Below are positions 1 through 8,275 of a stretch of DNA of 64,000 bases, piece by piece. The stretch comes from Flavobacterium commune (GTDB taxonomy: Bacteria > Bacteroidota > Bacteroidia > Flavobacteriales > Flavobacteriaceae), in contig NZ_CP017774.1 of NCBI RefSeq assembly GCF_001857965.1, positions 2,108,001-2,172,000 of the forward strand, written 5' to 3'. The notes under the pieces were generated by a model. That model was not told the origin of the DNA, made no database searches, and saw only the letters and a list, made by a program, of their open reading frames with translations. The translations under genes and the position numbers were made by a program. The first letter of the stretch is position 1, and each line of letters begins with the position of its first letter.

Positions 1-496
1 TTTCGTTCCAGTCTAAATTAGCTAATTCGGTTTGGGTTTTGAGTTTCCAGTTGTTTAAACTCACCGTGCTGTATAGGGTTAGAATTCCGTTAAGGTTAAA
101 TTCTTTGACGTTGTACATGGAAACTCCCATGGTTTTGGTACCTATTCGGTATTTTATGGTTGCTTTTAAAGGGAGCACCGTTGTGATTTTGTCAGAAGTA
201 GTGCTGTTACCGTTTTTAATAGTAATGGGAGCTAACTTCCAAATTTTCATTTCAATATCGTCATCTTCTATGTTGCTGTCGTCATAAATTAATCCGTTTA
301 GAGCAATGTTAGTTTGGTTCTCAATATCTTTAAGTTTGATATTGACAGGCAAATTGATAAACGAGGGAACATTGTTGTAAATAATCGGACTGGCATCGTC
401 CGGTTCAGGTTTTAAGGTGGCAATTTTATGAGAACTTGTGCAGCCTGTAAAGGAGAGTAAACTTGTGAAAACCACTAAAAAGACAATTTTTTTCAT
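1..496 (-). CDS. DUF4403 family lipoprotein, N-terminal part (cut by window edge)
   Basis: The reading frame starts at an ATG at 496 and runs left off the window, so about 165 N-terminal residues are seen. The start MKKIVFLVVFTSLLSFTGC is a lipoprotein signal with a Cys at residue 19. Downstream, stretches such as PSFINLPVNIKLKDIENQT, DDDIEMKIWKLAPI and TVLPLKATIKYRIG match my memory of the DUF4403 family, which has no established function. It is probably anchored in the outer or inner membrane facing the periplasm. It diverges from the TolC-type gene at 669, but nothing else links the two. The family call rests on recalled sequence similarity. Confidence 0.75.
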   Translation of the reverse strand, partial: MKKIVFLVVFTSLLSFTGCTSSHKIATLKPEPDDASPIIYNNVPSFINLPVNIKLKDIENQTNIALNGLIYDDSNIEDDDIEMKIWKLAPITIKNGNSTTSDKITTVLPLKATIKYRIGTKTMGVSMYNVKEFNLNGILTLYSTVSLNNWKLKTQTELANLDWNE

Positions 497-604
497 CGGA
501 TTGATTTAAGGTTGTAAAATTAGAAAAAGCTTTTTATTCTCATTACTAATTTAAGCGAGTATATTTTAATTTGTTAGACTGTTAAATGTTTTTAAAAGTT
601 GTGA

Positions 605-633
605 TTGTTGTTAATTATAAAAACTTATTTTTG
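605..633 (+). promoter_or_regulatory. Predicted Bacteroidota-type promoter for the TolC-HlyD pair
   Basis: TTGTTG at 605-610 and TATTTTTG at 626-633 match the TTG / TAnnTTTG promoter form known from Flavobacterium and Bacteroides. Spacing is 18 bases from the first TTG. The start of transcription would fall near 640, about 30 bases before the ATG at 669. Confidence 0.55.
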
Positions 634-668
634 TGTAGTAACTTTACTTCATTTTAGTTCGAATAAAT

Positions 669-2039
669 ATGAGTCCAAAAAAATATTTTAGTTCGTTATT
701 TTTTATAATAATAAGTTTTTATTCGAATGCACAATCGCGCCAATGGTCGTTAGAAGACTGTGTGAAATATGCTATAGATCACAATATTTCCATTCGACAA
801 TCAGACTTGGATATACAAACCGCTCAAATTGATAAGAAAGATGCTTTTGGAAGTTTTTTGCCTAATGTCTCAGCCAGTGCTTCTCATTCCTGGAATATAG
901 GTTTGAATATTAACCCAGTTACGAATATTGCAGCCACACAAACTACCCAGTTTACTTCGGCCGGAGCTAATGTTGGTATTGATATTTACAAAGGTTTGCA
1001 AAATGTATATACTTTAAGAAAAGCCAATCTTTCTATTGTGGCTGCCAAATATCAATTGCAAAAAATGCAGGAAGACATTGCGCTAAATGTAGCCAATGCG
1101 TATTTGCAAGTGTTGTTTAATAAAGAAAATTTGAAGGTTCAAAACGAGCAATTGGCTATTGATAATAAACAATTGAGCCGAACGCAGGAATTGGTAAATG
1201 CCGGTAATTTGCCTAAAGGCGATTTATTGGATGTAAAAGCAACTATCGCAGCGGATAATCAAAAAGTGATTAATGCTCAAAATACCTTGTTGATTTCAAA
1301 GCTGAGTTTGGCACAATTACTACAATTGGATAGTTTTGAAAATTTTGATGTTGTTGATGTAAATGAGTTTCAAATGGAACAATCACTTTTATCTCAAACA
1401 CCAACTTCAATTTACGATAAAGCAAAACAGCAACGGGTGGAGTTGAAAATAGCTCAGACCAATCTGGAAATAGCCGAGAAAAATGTTGCTATAGCAAGAG
1501 CAGCTTATCAACCCACTTTGAGAGGTTTTTATAATTTTAATAGTCGTGTTTCTTATGCCGATGTGGCTTTGAGAGACAATACGGGGGCTGTTATTGGAAC
1601 ACAAGCGCCACCTAGTTTTGTTGATCAGTTTAGTGATAATAAAGGACAGTCTTTTGGGGCACAATTGAATATTCCTATTTTTAGTGGTTTTGCAGTTCGC
1701 AACAATGTGGAGCGAAATAAAGTCAATTTAGAAAAATCTAAAATTGCCTTAGAACAGCAGGAATTAGATTTACAGCGTAATGTTTACACTGCTTTTACTG
1801 ATGCTAAAGGAGCTTTGAAAGCTTATGAATCGGCAATTGAAGCCTTAGATGCCAGAACGCAGTCTTACAATTATTCGAAAGAAAAATTTGAAGTAGGTTT
1901 GATGAATGCTTTCGAATTAAGTCAGTCGCAAACCTTATTGGCTAATGCGCAATCGGAAGTAATAAGAACTAAATACGATTATATTTTTAAAACTAAAATT
2001 TTAGAATTCTATTTTGGAATTCCAATCCTAAAAAAATAA
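669..2039 (+). CDS. TolC family outer membrane efflux protein
   Basis: A 456-residue protein with a signal peptide (cleavage after SNA near residue 21) and two homologous alpha-helical halves (about 25-230 and 240-445), rich in Ala, Gln, Asn and Leu as in OEP/TolC proteins. It should form the trimeric outer-membrane channel-tunnel of a tripartite exporter. Motifs such as ALNVANAYLQVLFNKENL and the second-half FEVGLMNAFELSQSQTLLA are typical. The next gene, 7 bases downstream, encodes a matching periplasmic adaptor, so the two are almost certainly one operon. No inner-membrane pump follows. The substrate cannot be told from the sequence. Confidence 0.9.
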   Translation: MSPKKYFSSLFFIIISFYSNAQSRQWSLEDCVKYAIDHNISIRQSDLDIQTAQIDKKDAFGSFLPNVSASASHSWNIGLNINPVTNIAATQTTQFTSAGANVGIDIYKGLQNVYTLRKANLSIVAAKYQLQKMQEDIALNVANAYLQVLFNKENLKVQNEQLAIDNKQLSRTQELVNAGNLPKGDLLDVKATIAADNQKVINAQNTLLISKLSLAQLLQLDSFENFDVVDVNEFQMEQSLLSQTPTSIYDKAKQQRVELKIAQTNLEIAEKNVAIARAAYQPTLRGFYNFNSRVSYADVALRDNTGAVIGTQAPPSFVDQFSDNKGQSFGAQLNIPIFSGFAVRNNVERNKVNLEKSKIALEQQELDLQRNVYTAFTDAKGALKAYESAIEALDARTQSYNYSKEKFEVGLMNAFELSQSQTLLANAQSEVIRTKYDYIFKTKILEFYFGIPILKK

Positions 2040-2046
2040 ATAAGTC

Positions 2047-3342
2047 ATGTCAAAGAAAAATATTTATATCCTTCTTGCTGTTTTTGTAGTTGTAATTGGT
2101 TCATTGTTATATTTCGGAAAAGAAGGCATTTTTGGAAACAAAGAAGATGCTAAAGAGATAGAAATAACAAAAGTAATTCCGATGACTATTGTTGAAACTG
2201 TATCAGCAACAGGGAAAATCCAACCTGAAATTGAAGTTAAAATAGCACCCGAAGTTTCCGGAGAAATTATTTTGTTAAATGTAAAAGAAGGTCAGGTGGT
2301 TAAAAAAGGCGATTTATTAGTAAAAATAAATCCTGATTTATATACCTCAAGTTACAATCGTTCGGTTTCTAATTTATCCGGAACAAAGGCAGGTTTAACC
2401 CAGTCAGAAGCCAGTTTTAAAGAGGCAAAAGCTAATTATGAAAGAAACAAAACTTTATATGAAAAAGGAGTGATTTCAAGATCGGATTGGGATAAGTCAA
2501 TTGCATCTTTTGAGGTAGCAAAGGCTACTCGACAGTCGGCTTATTATAATGTGCAGAGTGCTTCGGCCTCGGTTAATGAGGCTAAGGATAATTTAGGAAG
2601 AACAACTATTTATGCTCCGGCTGACGGAACAATTTCGGTATTGAATGTCGAGATAGGCGAACGTGTTTTAGGAACGCAACAAATGGCAGGAACAGAGCTT
2701 TTAAGAGTCGCCAATTTGAATAATATGGAAGTGGAAGTAGATGTTAACGAAAATGATATTGTAAAAATAAAAGTTGGCGATTTGGCTAATGTTGAAGTCG
2801 ATGCTTATTTGAAAAAACAATTCAAAGGAGTGGTAACCAGTATTTCTAATTCGGCCAGTTCTACTTTAACAGCCGATCAGGTGACTAATTTTAAAGTAAA
2901 AGTTCGAATCCAAAAAGAGTCTTATCAGGATTTATTAGTTGGAAAACCGGAAACCTATTCGCCATTCAGACCAGGAATGACGGCTACGGTAGATATTATT
3001 ACTAAGACGAAGAAGAATGTTTTGGCAGTGCCAATTAGTTCTGTTGTAGTGAAATCGGATACTACGGCTGTAGCAGTTTCGGATAAGGAATTTTCAAATC
3101 CTGATGAAGAGAAAAAAGAAGCACCTAAAAGCGATAAAAAATACGAATGTGTTTTCTTAAAAGTAGGTGATAAGGCTAAGATTAAGATTGTAAAAACCGG
3201 AATTCAGGATGATACTAATATTGAAATTCTAAGCGGAGTTAAAAAAGGAGATGAAGTAATAACCGGACCTTATACGATAGTGAGTAAAGAACTGAATTCG
3301 GGAAATAAAGTAACAGTGAAATCCGAAAATAAGAAGAAATAA
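2047..3342 (+). CDS. HlyD/MacA-type periplasmic adaptor of an efflux system
   Basis: A 431-residue membrane-fusion protein. Residues about 5-23 form an N-terminal membrane anchor. A biotinyl-lipoyl-like segment follows (VSGEIILLNVKEGQVVKKGD, about residues 70-90). A coiled-coil hairpin rich in Ala, Ser and Lys spans about 100-185, then a beta-barrel region with the phrase PFRPGMTATVDI. The family bridges an inner-membrane pump (ABC or RND) to TolC. It is co-transcribed with the TolC-like gene just upstream. A Lys/Glu-rich insertion (residues about 350-370) near the C-terminal domain looks like a flexible linker. A MacB-like permease would be expected next, but tsaB follows instead, so the pump must be encoded elsewhere. 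Confidence 0.88.
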   Translation: MSKKNIYILLAVFVVVIGSLLYFGKEGIFGNKEDAKEIEITKVIPMTIVETVSATGKIQPEIEVKIAPEVSGEIILLNVKEGQVVKKGDLLVKINPDLYTSSYNRSVSNLSGTKAGLTQSEASFKEAKANYERNKTLYEKGVISRSDWDKSIASFEVAKATRQSAYYNVQSASASVNEAKDNLGRTTIYAPADGTISVLNVEIGERVLGTQQMAGTELLRVANLNNMEVEVDVNENDIVKIKVGDLANVEVDAYLKKQFKGVVTSISNSASSTLTADQVTNFKVKVRIQKESYQDLLVGKPETYSPFRPGMTATVDIITKTKKNVLAVPISSVVVKSDTTAVAVSDKEFSNPDEEKKEAPKSDKKYECVFLKVGDKAKIKIVKTGIQDDTNIEILSGVKKGDEVITGPYTIVSKELNSGNKVTVKSENKKK

Positions 3343-3398
3343 GTGTTATGGTTAGACTGTTTTTTTAATTTTTTAGACCTTTGCAAAAAAATAAGACA

Positions 3399-4067
3399 TT
3401 GAATTATATACTTAACATAGAAACAACAACAAAGAATTGTTCGGTTTCCATTGCCAAAGAAGGTAAGACTTTGGTTTGTAATGAAATTGCCGAAGAAGGT
3501 TATTCGCATGCTGAACGTTTACACGTATTTATTGAAGAAAGTATTGTTGCAGCCGGAATCACTTTTAAGGATTTAGTGGCTATCGCAGTGAGTCAGGGTC
3601 CGGGTTCTTATACAGGACTTCGAATAGGAGTTTCGGCAGCAAAAGGATTGTGTTTTGCGCTAGGAATTCCGTTGATTGCTGTGGATACTTTACAGGCTTT
3701 AGCAGCTAAGGCAAGCGTTGATAGTGGTTTAATTGTTCCCATGCTGGATGCGAGAAGAATGGAAGTGTATAGTGCTGTTTTTTCGACTGATTTAGAATCT
3801 AAAAGAGCTATTCTTGCTGAAGTTATCACCGAAGATTCTTTTCAGGAATTTGATGAAACCTTATATTTTGTGGGCGATTGTGCCGAGAAATGTAAAGAAG
3901 TATTAACCCAACCTAATTTTGTTTTTTTAGAAGATATAAAATATCCTTCGGCGAACCAAATGAGTACTTTGAGTTATCAAAAATACTTAAAAGAAGATTT
4001 TGTAGATGTGGCTTATTTTGAGCCTTATTATCTGAAAGATTTTATGATAACTACCTCGAAGAAATAA
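3399..4067 (+). CDS. tsaB: tRNA threonylcarbamoyladenosine biosynthesis protein TsaB
   Basis: TsaB is the non-catalytic partner of TsaD in forming t6A37 on ANN-decoding tRNAs in the cytoplasm. The ASKHA-type fold is recognisable from YILNIETTTKNCSVSIAKEG at the N-terminus and GPGSYTGLRIGVSAAKGLC, the most conserved TsaB block. The frame stays open to a TTG at 3381, but I prefer the TTG at 3399. It gives the usual N-terminus (M-NYILNIE) and leaves room for a possible -7 box (GACCTTTG, 3376-3383). No ATG is available. At about 222 residues it is the normal length. Confidence 0.9.
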   Translation: MNYILNIETTTKNCSVSIAKEGKTLVCNEIAEEGYSHAERLHVFIEESIVAAGITFKDLVAIAVSQGPGSYTGLRIGVSAAKGLCFALGIPLIAVDTLQALAAKASVDSGLIVPMLDARRMEVYSAVFSTDLESKRAILAEVITEDSFQEFDETLYFVGDCAEKCKEVLTQPNFVFLEDIKYPSANQMSTLSYQKYLKEDFVDVAYFEPYYLKDFMITTSKK

Positions 4068-4089
4068 TGAAGTTATTTTTAATCTTATT

Positions 4090-5175
4090 TTGATACAGTT
4101 CAAAACCAAAAAATACTCCATCGTACAGCAATGCTTAATCAGCATGGTATTGGTATTTGTGGTTTCTATAATTTGTTTTTTCTTGCCAAAATATATCGAT
4201 TATCGGATAACAGCCTTAGTTTTATTAATGACAGTTTCGTTCGTAGCGATGCTTTTTGATATTTTGCCAGTGTTGTTAACGGCTGTTTTAAGTGGTTTGA
4301 TATTGAACTATTTTTTCATTCAGCCTATTTTTACTTTTCATATTGCTGATACCGAAGATATTCTACTCTTCTTGATGTATCTCATTATTGCATTAGTGAA
4401 TGCAGTATTGACATTCAAAATTAGGGAAGCCGAAAATAAAGCACGTGATAAAGAGGAAAAAGTAAAAACAATACAACTTTACGACACCTTACTGAATTCA
4501 CTTTCTCATGAGTTGCGAACTCCAATTGCTACCATTATTGGCTCTATTGATATTCTCAAAGAAAACAAAAACAAACTTTCTGAAACAAATCAAACGGAAT
4601 TGCTAGAAGAAATTGATAAGGCCAGCATTCGACTCAACGGACAAGTAGAAAATTTATTAAACATGAGCCGACTGGAAACGGGAATGTTAAAGTTAAAACA
4701 AGACTGGTGCGATATAAACGAGCTTATTTATACCGTAATCCAAAAAAGTGATTCGATAAAACACAATCATACGATTCATTTTATTCCAAATGAAAAATTA
4801 CCATTGTTCAAATTAGACGCCGGGTTGATTAAAGAAATCATCCAGAATTTAGTCACCAATGCCATTCAATATACTCCTGAATATACCATTATAACAATTG
4901 ATGTTCAGTATCAATCCGATTGTTGTGTTTTATCTGTTTCTGATACCGGAAACGGTTTTCCCGAAAATGAAATACAATTTGCATTTGATAAATTTTACCG
5001 TTTGCCCAATACAAAAACCGGAGGAAGCGGTCTGGGTTTGTCTATTGTAAAAGGTTTTGTTGAAGCGCATAATGGGATAATTAGATTAGAAAATAATTCC
5101 AGTCATTCCGGTGCTTGCTTCACTATAAGTATTCCAACAGAAACATCTTATTTAAATCATCTCAAAAATGAATAA
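4090..5175 (+). CDS. KdpD-like sensor histidine kinase lacking the KdpD N-terminal domains
   Basis: A 361-residue membrane kinase with a TTG start (residue 1 at 4090). Four closely packed membrane segments (about 15-110) match DUF4118, the membrane domain of KdpD, including NYFFIQPIFTFHIADTEDIL. After a short linker come a HisKA domain with phospho-acceptor His140 (SLSHELRTPIATIIGS) and a HATPase_c domain with N-box (NLVTNAIQYTP), G1 (DTGNGFP) and G2 (GGSGLGLSIVKGF). Full-length KdpD has about 900 residues with N-terminal KdpD and Usp domains, and both are absent here. The stop overlaps the start of the regulator gene by 8 bases, so the two are translationally coupled. It probably senses potassium or membrane state, which is inferred from the DUF4118 domain and the kup gene next door. 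Confidence 0.85.
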   Translation: MIQFKTKKYSIVQQCLISMVLVFVVSIICFFLPKYIDYRITALVLLMTVSFVAMLFDILPVLLTAVLSGLILNYFFIQPIFTFHIADTEDILLFLMYLIIALVNAVLTFKIREAENKARDKEEKVKTIQLYDTLLNSLSHELRTPIATIIGSIDILKENKNKLSETNQTELLEEIDKASIRLNGQVENLLNMSRLETGMLKLKQDWCDINELIYTVIQKSDSIKHNHTIHFIPNEKLPLFKLDAGLIKEIIQNLVTNAIQYTPEYTIITIDVQYQSDCCVLSVSDTGNGFPENEIQFAFDKFYRLPNTKTGGSGLGLSIVKGFVEAHNGIIRLENNSSHSGACFTISIPTETSYLNHLKNE

Positions 5176-5845
5176 AGCAGAAATAGTAGTTATTGATGAT
5201 GAAGCTCCAATTAGAAAATTACTCGAAATAACTTTAGAGAGTAATGATTATAAAGTTTGGTTTGCCGAAACAGGAAAAGAAGGGATGATTTTAGCAGTAA
5301 ACCATCCTCCGGAATTAATTTTGCTGGATATTGGTTTACCTGATAAAAGCGGTCATGAAATTCTGAAAGAATTGAGAACCTGGTACAATAAGGCAATTAT
5401 TATACTATCGGTTCAGGATAGTGAAGAAGATATTGTGAAGGCACTGGATAATGGTGCTACCGATTATTTGACAAAACCTTTCCGGACAGCCGAACTTTTA
5501 GCACGAATTCGCTCGGCTATTCGTAGAAATCAATTGCAAAATGATTCCAGCATACTGACTTGTGAAGACTTAGAAATAGATTTTGGAGCCAGAGTTGTAA
5601 AACGAAATCAGGAGATATTAAAGCTTACTTCTACCGAATTTAATTTATTGGCTCTTTTTATGAAAAATGAAGGTAGGGTTTTGACCCATCAATATATTTT
5701 AAAAGAAATATGGGGTGTTGGCTATCAGACCGAAACCCAATACCTGAGAGTTTTTGTTGCAACCTTGCGTAAGAAAATAGAAGAAAACCCTAATCAACCC
5801 AAGCACATTATTACCGAAAGTGGTGTGGGATATCGCTTCAGTTAA
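5168..5845 (+). CDS. KdpE-like OmpR-family response regulator
   Basis: A 225-residue two-domain regulator. The receiver domain has acidic residues at the start (VVIDDEAP), phospho-acceptor Asp54 (LILLDIGLPDKSG) and the conserved Lys in TDYLTKPF. The C-terminal winged-helix DNA-binding domain (about 130-225) includes LTSTEFNLLALFMKNEGRVL and LRVFVATLRKKIE, close to KdpE. It overlaps the kinase gene and lies 97 bases upstream of kup. The likely role is phosphorylation-dependent control of potassium uptake. No kdpFABC genes are seen nearby, so kup is the closest candidate target. Confidence 0.88.
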   Translation: MNKAEIVVIDDEAPIRKLLEITLESNDYKVWFAETGKEGMILAVNHPPELILLDIGLPDKSGHEILKELRTWYNKAIIILSVQDSEEDIVKALDNGATDYLTKPFRTAELLARIRSAIRRNQLQNDSSILTCEDLEIDFGARVVKRNQEILKLTSTEFNLLALFMKNEGRVLTHQYILKEIWGVGYQTETQYLRVFVATLRKKIEENPNQPKHIITESGVGYRFS

Positions 5846-5942
5846 TCTTTATAAAATCTTTATATCAGGCATATTTATCTTTATATTCTGTAAATACCAT
5901 TTGATGGAACTTTGTATCATTAGAATTTTAATCAATTAAATA

Positions 5943-7913
5943 ATGAATACAACAAAAAATGGAGTTGCAAATAAAGTAACTATTGCCTCGCTTTTAGTCG
6001 CACTTGGGATTATTTACGGAGATATTGGTACGAGTCCGCTATATGTTTTCAAAGCAATAATTGGGACGAAGGACATTAATGAAATGCTGGTTTATGGTGG
6101 TGTTTCCTGTGTGTTTTGGACATTGGTTTTTCAAACAACCATAAAATATATCTGGCTCACGCTTCGAGCGGATAATCAGGGCGAAGGTGGAATTTTCTCC
6201 CTGTACGCATTAGTGAGACGTTATGGCAAAAAATTAGTCATCCCAACAATACTTGGAGCGACTACTTTACTCGCCGATGGTATTATTACGCCACCTATTT
6301 CCGTTTCATCGGCTATCGAAGGATTAAGTATGGTTAAAGGTATGGAAAACACTATTGTTCCCGGTAATTTTTTAACCATTGGAATTGTTGTGGCTATTTT
6401 GTCATTATTATTTTTCTTCCAGCGGTTTGGAACACAGGTAATAGGGAAAACTTTTGGACCTATCATGACTATTTGGTTTACCATGTTATTTGTTGCCGGA
6501 ATAAACCAAATTAGCAATCATCCGGATATTTTGAAAGCATTAAATCCTTATTATGCCTATGATTTATTGGTGAATTATCCTAACGGGTTTTGGCTGTTAG
6601 GAGCTGTTTTTCTTTGTACAACAGGAGCCGAAGCCTTATATTCTGATTTAGGACATTGTGGAATTAAAAACATTCGTATTACCTGGATTTATGTGAAAGT
6701 AAGTTTAGTTATTGCTTATTTAGGTCAGGCTGCCTGGTTGATGCACCAGGGAGAAACCTTATTAAATGGTAGAAATCCATTCTTTGAAATCATACCAAGC
6801 TGGTTTTTATTACCTAGTATTGTTATTTCAACCTGTGCAACTATTATAGCCTCACAGGCACTGATAAGCGGAAGTTTTACGCTAATTAGCGAAGCAATGA
6901 ATCTTAATTTTTGGCCAAGAGTTACCGTAAGGCAGCCTAGTGATAGTAAAGGACAAATTTACATACCAAGTATTAACACTATCCTTTGGTTTGGATGTGT
7001 TTTAATGATGATTTATTTTAGAGAGAGTTCGCATATGGAGGCCGCTTATGGGTTTTCAATTACTATAACCATGATGATGACTTCTCTATTGTTAAGCTAT
7101 TTTATTTATTACCGATTAAAATGGAAAAAAATATATGTCATCTTATTTCTGACCGTTTTTGGAGCTATTGAAATGTCTTTTTTTATTGCTAATGTGGCTA
7201 AAATAAAGGAACGTTGGATGTTTTTGTTTTTTGAATTATTTATTTTTATGGTAATGTATGTCTGGTATTTTGCCCGAAAAACGAACAATAAATTTACTCA
7301 ATTTGTGCAATTAGGGAAATACAGCGACCAACTCACCGAATTAAGCAAAGACGATGCTATTCCTAAATTTGCAACCCATTTAGTCTATCTTACTAAAGCT
7401 GACAGAAGATACGAAATTGAAGAAAAAATCATCAAATCCATTTTTTCTAAAAAACCAAAACGTGCCGATGTATATTGGTTTTTACACATCAATCGCACCG
7501 AAGATCCTTTTACGTTATCCTATGATGTTTCTGAGCTGGTTGATGATAAAGTGATTAAAGTGAACATTAATGTTGGTTTTAGAATACAACCTAAAACCGA
7601 ATTGTATTTCAAAAATATTGTCAAAGAATTGGTTGCTAACAAAGAACTCAATTTACATATTCGATCAGACGGTTCCAGTAAATACAATAACGAACCCGAT
7701 TTTAAATTTGTGGTTATTGAGAAATTTTTATCTATTGAGAATGAATTTGTTTTGCGTGAAGATCTTTTGTTGAATGGCTATTTCTTTTTGAAACATTTAG
7801 GAGTAAGTGATGAAAAAGCATTTGGATTGGAAAAATCAGATGTCATAGTTGAGCAGATTCCATTGGTTTATCAGCCTATAACAAACATAAAATTAAATAG
7901 GGTAAACAGATAA
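5943..7913 (+). CDS. kup: Kup-type low-affinity potassium uptake transporter
   Basis: A 656-residue KUP/HAK/KT family protein, a K+/H+ symporter in the inner membrane. The N-terminal signature GIIYGDIGTSPLYVFKAI (from about residue 18) and TGAEALYSDLGHCGIKNIR (about 226) are family hallmarks. About 12 hydrophobic segments run to about residue 445, followed by a soluble cytoplasmic C-terminal domain of about 200 residues. Length is normal for bacterial Kup (about 620-670). It sits directly downstream of the KdpD/KdpE-like pair in the same direction, which suggests regulation by it. A long hairpin (7976-8025) follows. Confidence 0.95.
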   Translation: MNTTKNGVANKVTIASLLVALGIIYGDIGTSPLYVFKAIIGTKDINEMLVYGGVSCVFWTLVFQTTIKYIWLTLRADNQGEGGIFSLYALVRRYGKKLVIPTILGATTLLADGIITPPISVSSAIEGLSMVKGMENTIVPGNFLTIGIVVAILSLLFFFQRFGTQVIGKTFGPIMTIWFTMLFVAGINQISNHPDILKALNPYYAYDLLVNYPNGFWLLGAVFLCTTGAEALYSDLGHCGIKNIRITWIYVKVSLVIAYLGQAAWLMHQGETLLNGRNPFFEIIPSWFLLPSIVISTCATIIASQALISGSFTLISEAMNLNFWPRVTVRQPSDSKGQIYIPSINTILWFGCVLMMIYFRESSHMEAAYGFSITITMMMTSLLLSYFIYYRLKWKKIYVILFLTVFGAIEMSFFIANVAKIKERWMFLFFELFIFMVMYVWYFARKTNNKFTQFVQLGKYSDQLTELSKDDAIPKFATHLVYLTKADRRYEIEEKIIKSIFSKKPKRADVYWFLHINRTEDPFTLSYDVSELVDDKVIKVNINVGFRIQPKTELYFKNIVKELVANKELNLHIRSDGSSKYNNEPDFKFVVIEKFLSIENEFVLREDLLLNGYFFLKHLGVSDEKAFGLEKSDVIVEQIPLVYQPITNIKLNRVNR

Positions 7914-7975
7914 TAAGAAAAGCTGTTTTTTGAGTCGAGATAGTTTGTGGAAAATTTGTATCTGTAATTTCAAAA

Positions 7976-8025
7976 AAAGGAGGAATCTCTTTGTTGCGTA
8001 AGCAGTTTATTGAGATTCCTCCTTT
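7976..8025. terminator. Hairpin downstream of kup
   Basis: AAAGGAGGAATCTC (7976-7989) and GAGATTCCTCCTTT (8012-8025) form a perfect 14-bp stem with a 22-base loop. A-runs on the left and only short T-runs on the right make it a better hairpin than terminator. It could serve either strand. Confidence 0.5.
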
Positions 8026-8275
8026 GTCAGGAATTGACAAACTCAATTTGTTTTTAGAGTTTGAAAATAGTATTGATTTTTATGGCTAACCGCTAAGCGG
8101 ACCAAATGAAAAAAAGGTCACAATCCCGATAGCTATCGGGACTGATTGAACAGATAAAAACGGATTTTTTTAAGCTTTTTGTAAATTACAATCTGCGAAA
8201 ATCCGTTAAAATCAGTTTCATCTGTGTGCCATTCTCAATAATTGGTATAAGAAACGGATAGTCATATTGATTGTA
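8026..8275. repeat. Intergenic repeat-like region with an 18-bp perfect palindrome
   Basis: No gene is visible between kup and the Nfu gene (7914-8275). TCCCGATAGCTATCGGGA at 8124-8141 is a perfect palindrome, and a near-identical one occurs at 34470-34485. Further right, AAAACGGATTTT (about 8158-8169) is complementary to AAAATCCGTT (about 8199-8208). The phrasing AATCTGCGAAAATCCGTT resembles intergenic repeats I recall from Flavobacterium genomes. That genome-wide recurrence is recalled and not checked here. Confidence 0.55.

Noticed and set aside
1407..1664. Minus-strand frame inside the TolC gene
   Set aside because: It lies wholly within a well-supported gene and has no family features.
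4090..5175. KdpD-like gene as a pseudogene truncated at its N-terminus
   Set aside because: All kinase motifs are intact, the four membrane segments are complete, and the gene overlaps its regulator. No remains of KdpD or Usp domains are found in the upstream bases, which are tsaB.
7914..8275. A small RNA or riboswitch in the kup-Nfu gap
   Set aside because: The hairpins look like a transcript end and dispersed repeats. No conserved riboswitch core was recognised, and neither neighbour starts toward it in the needed orientation apart from their ends.
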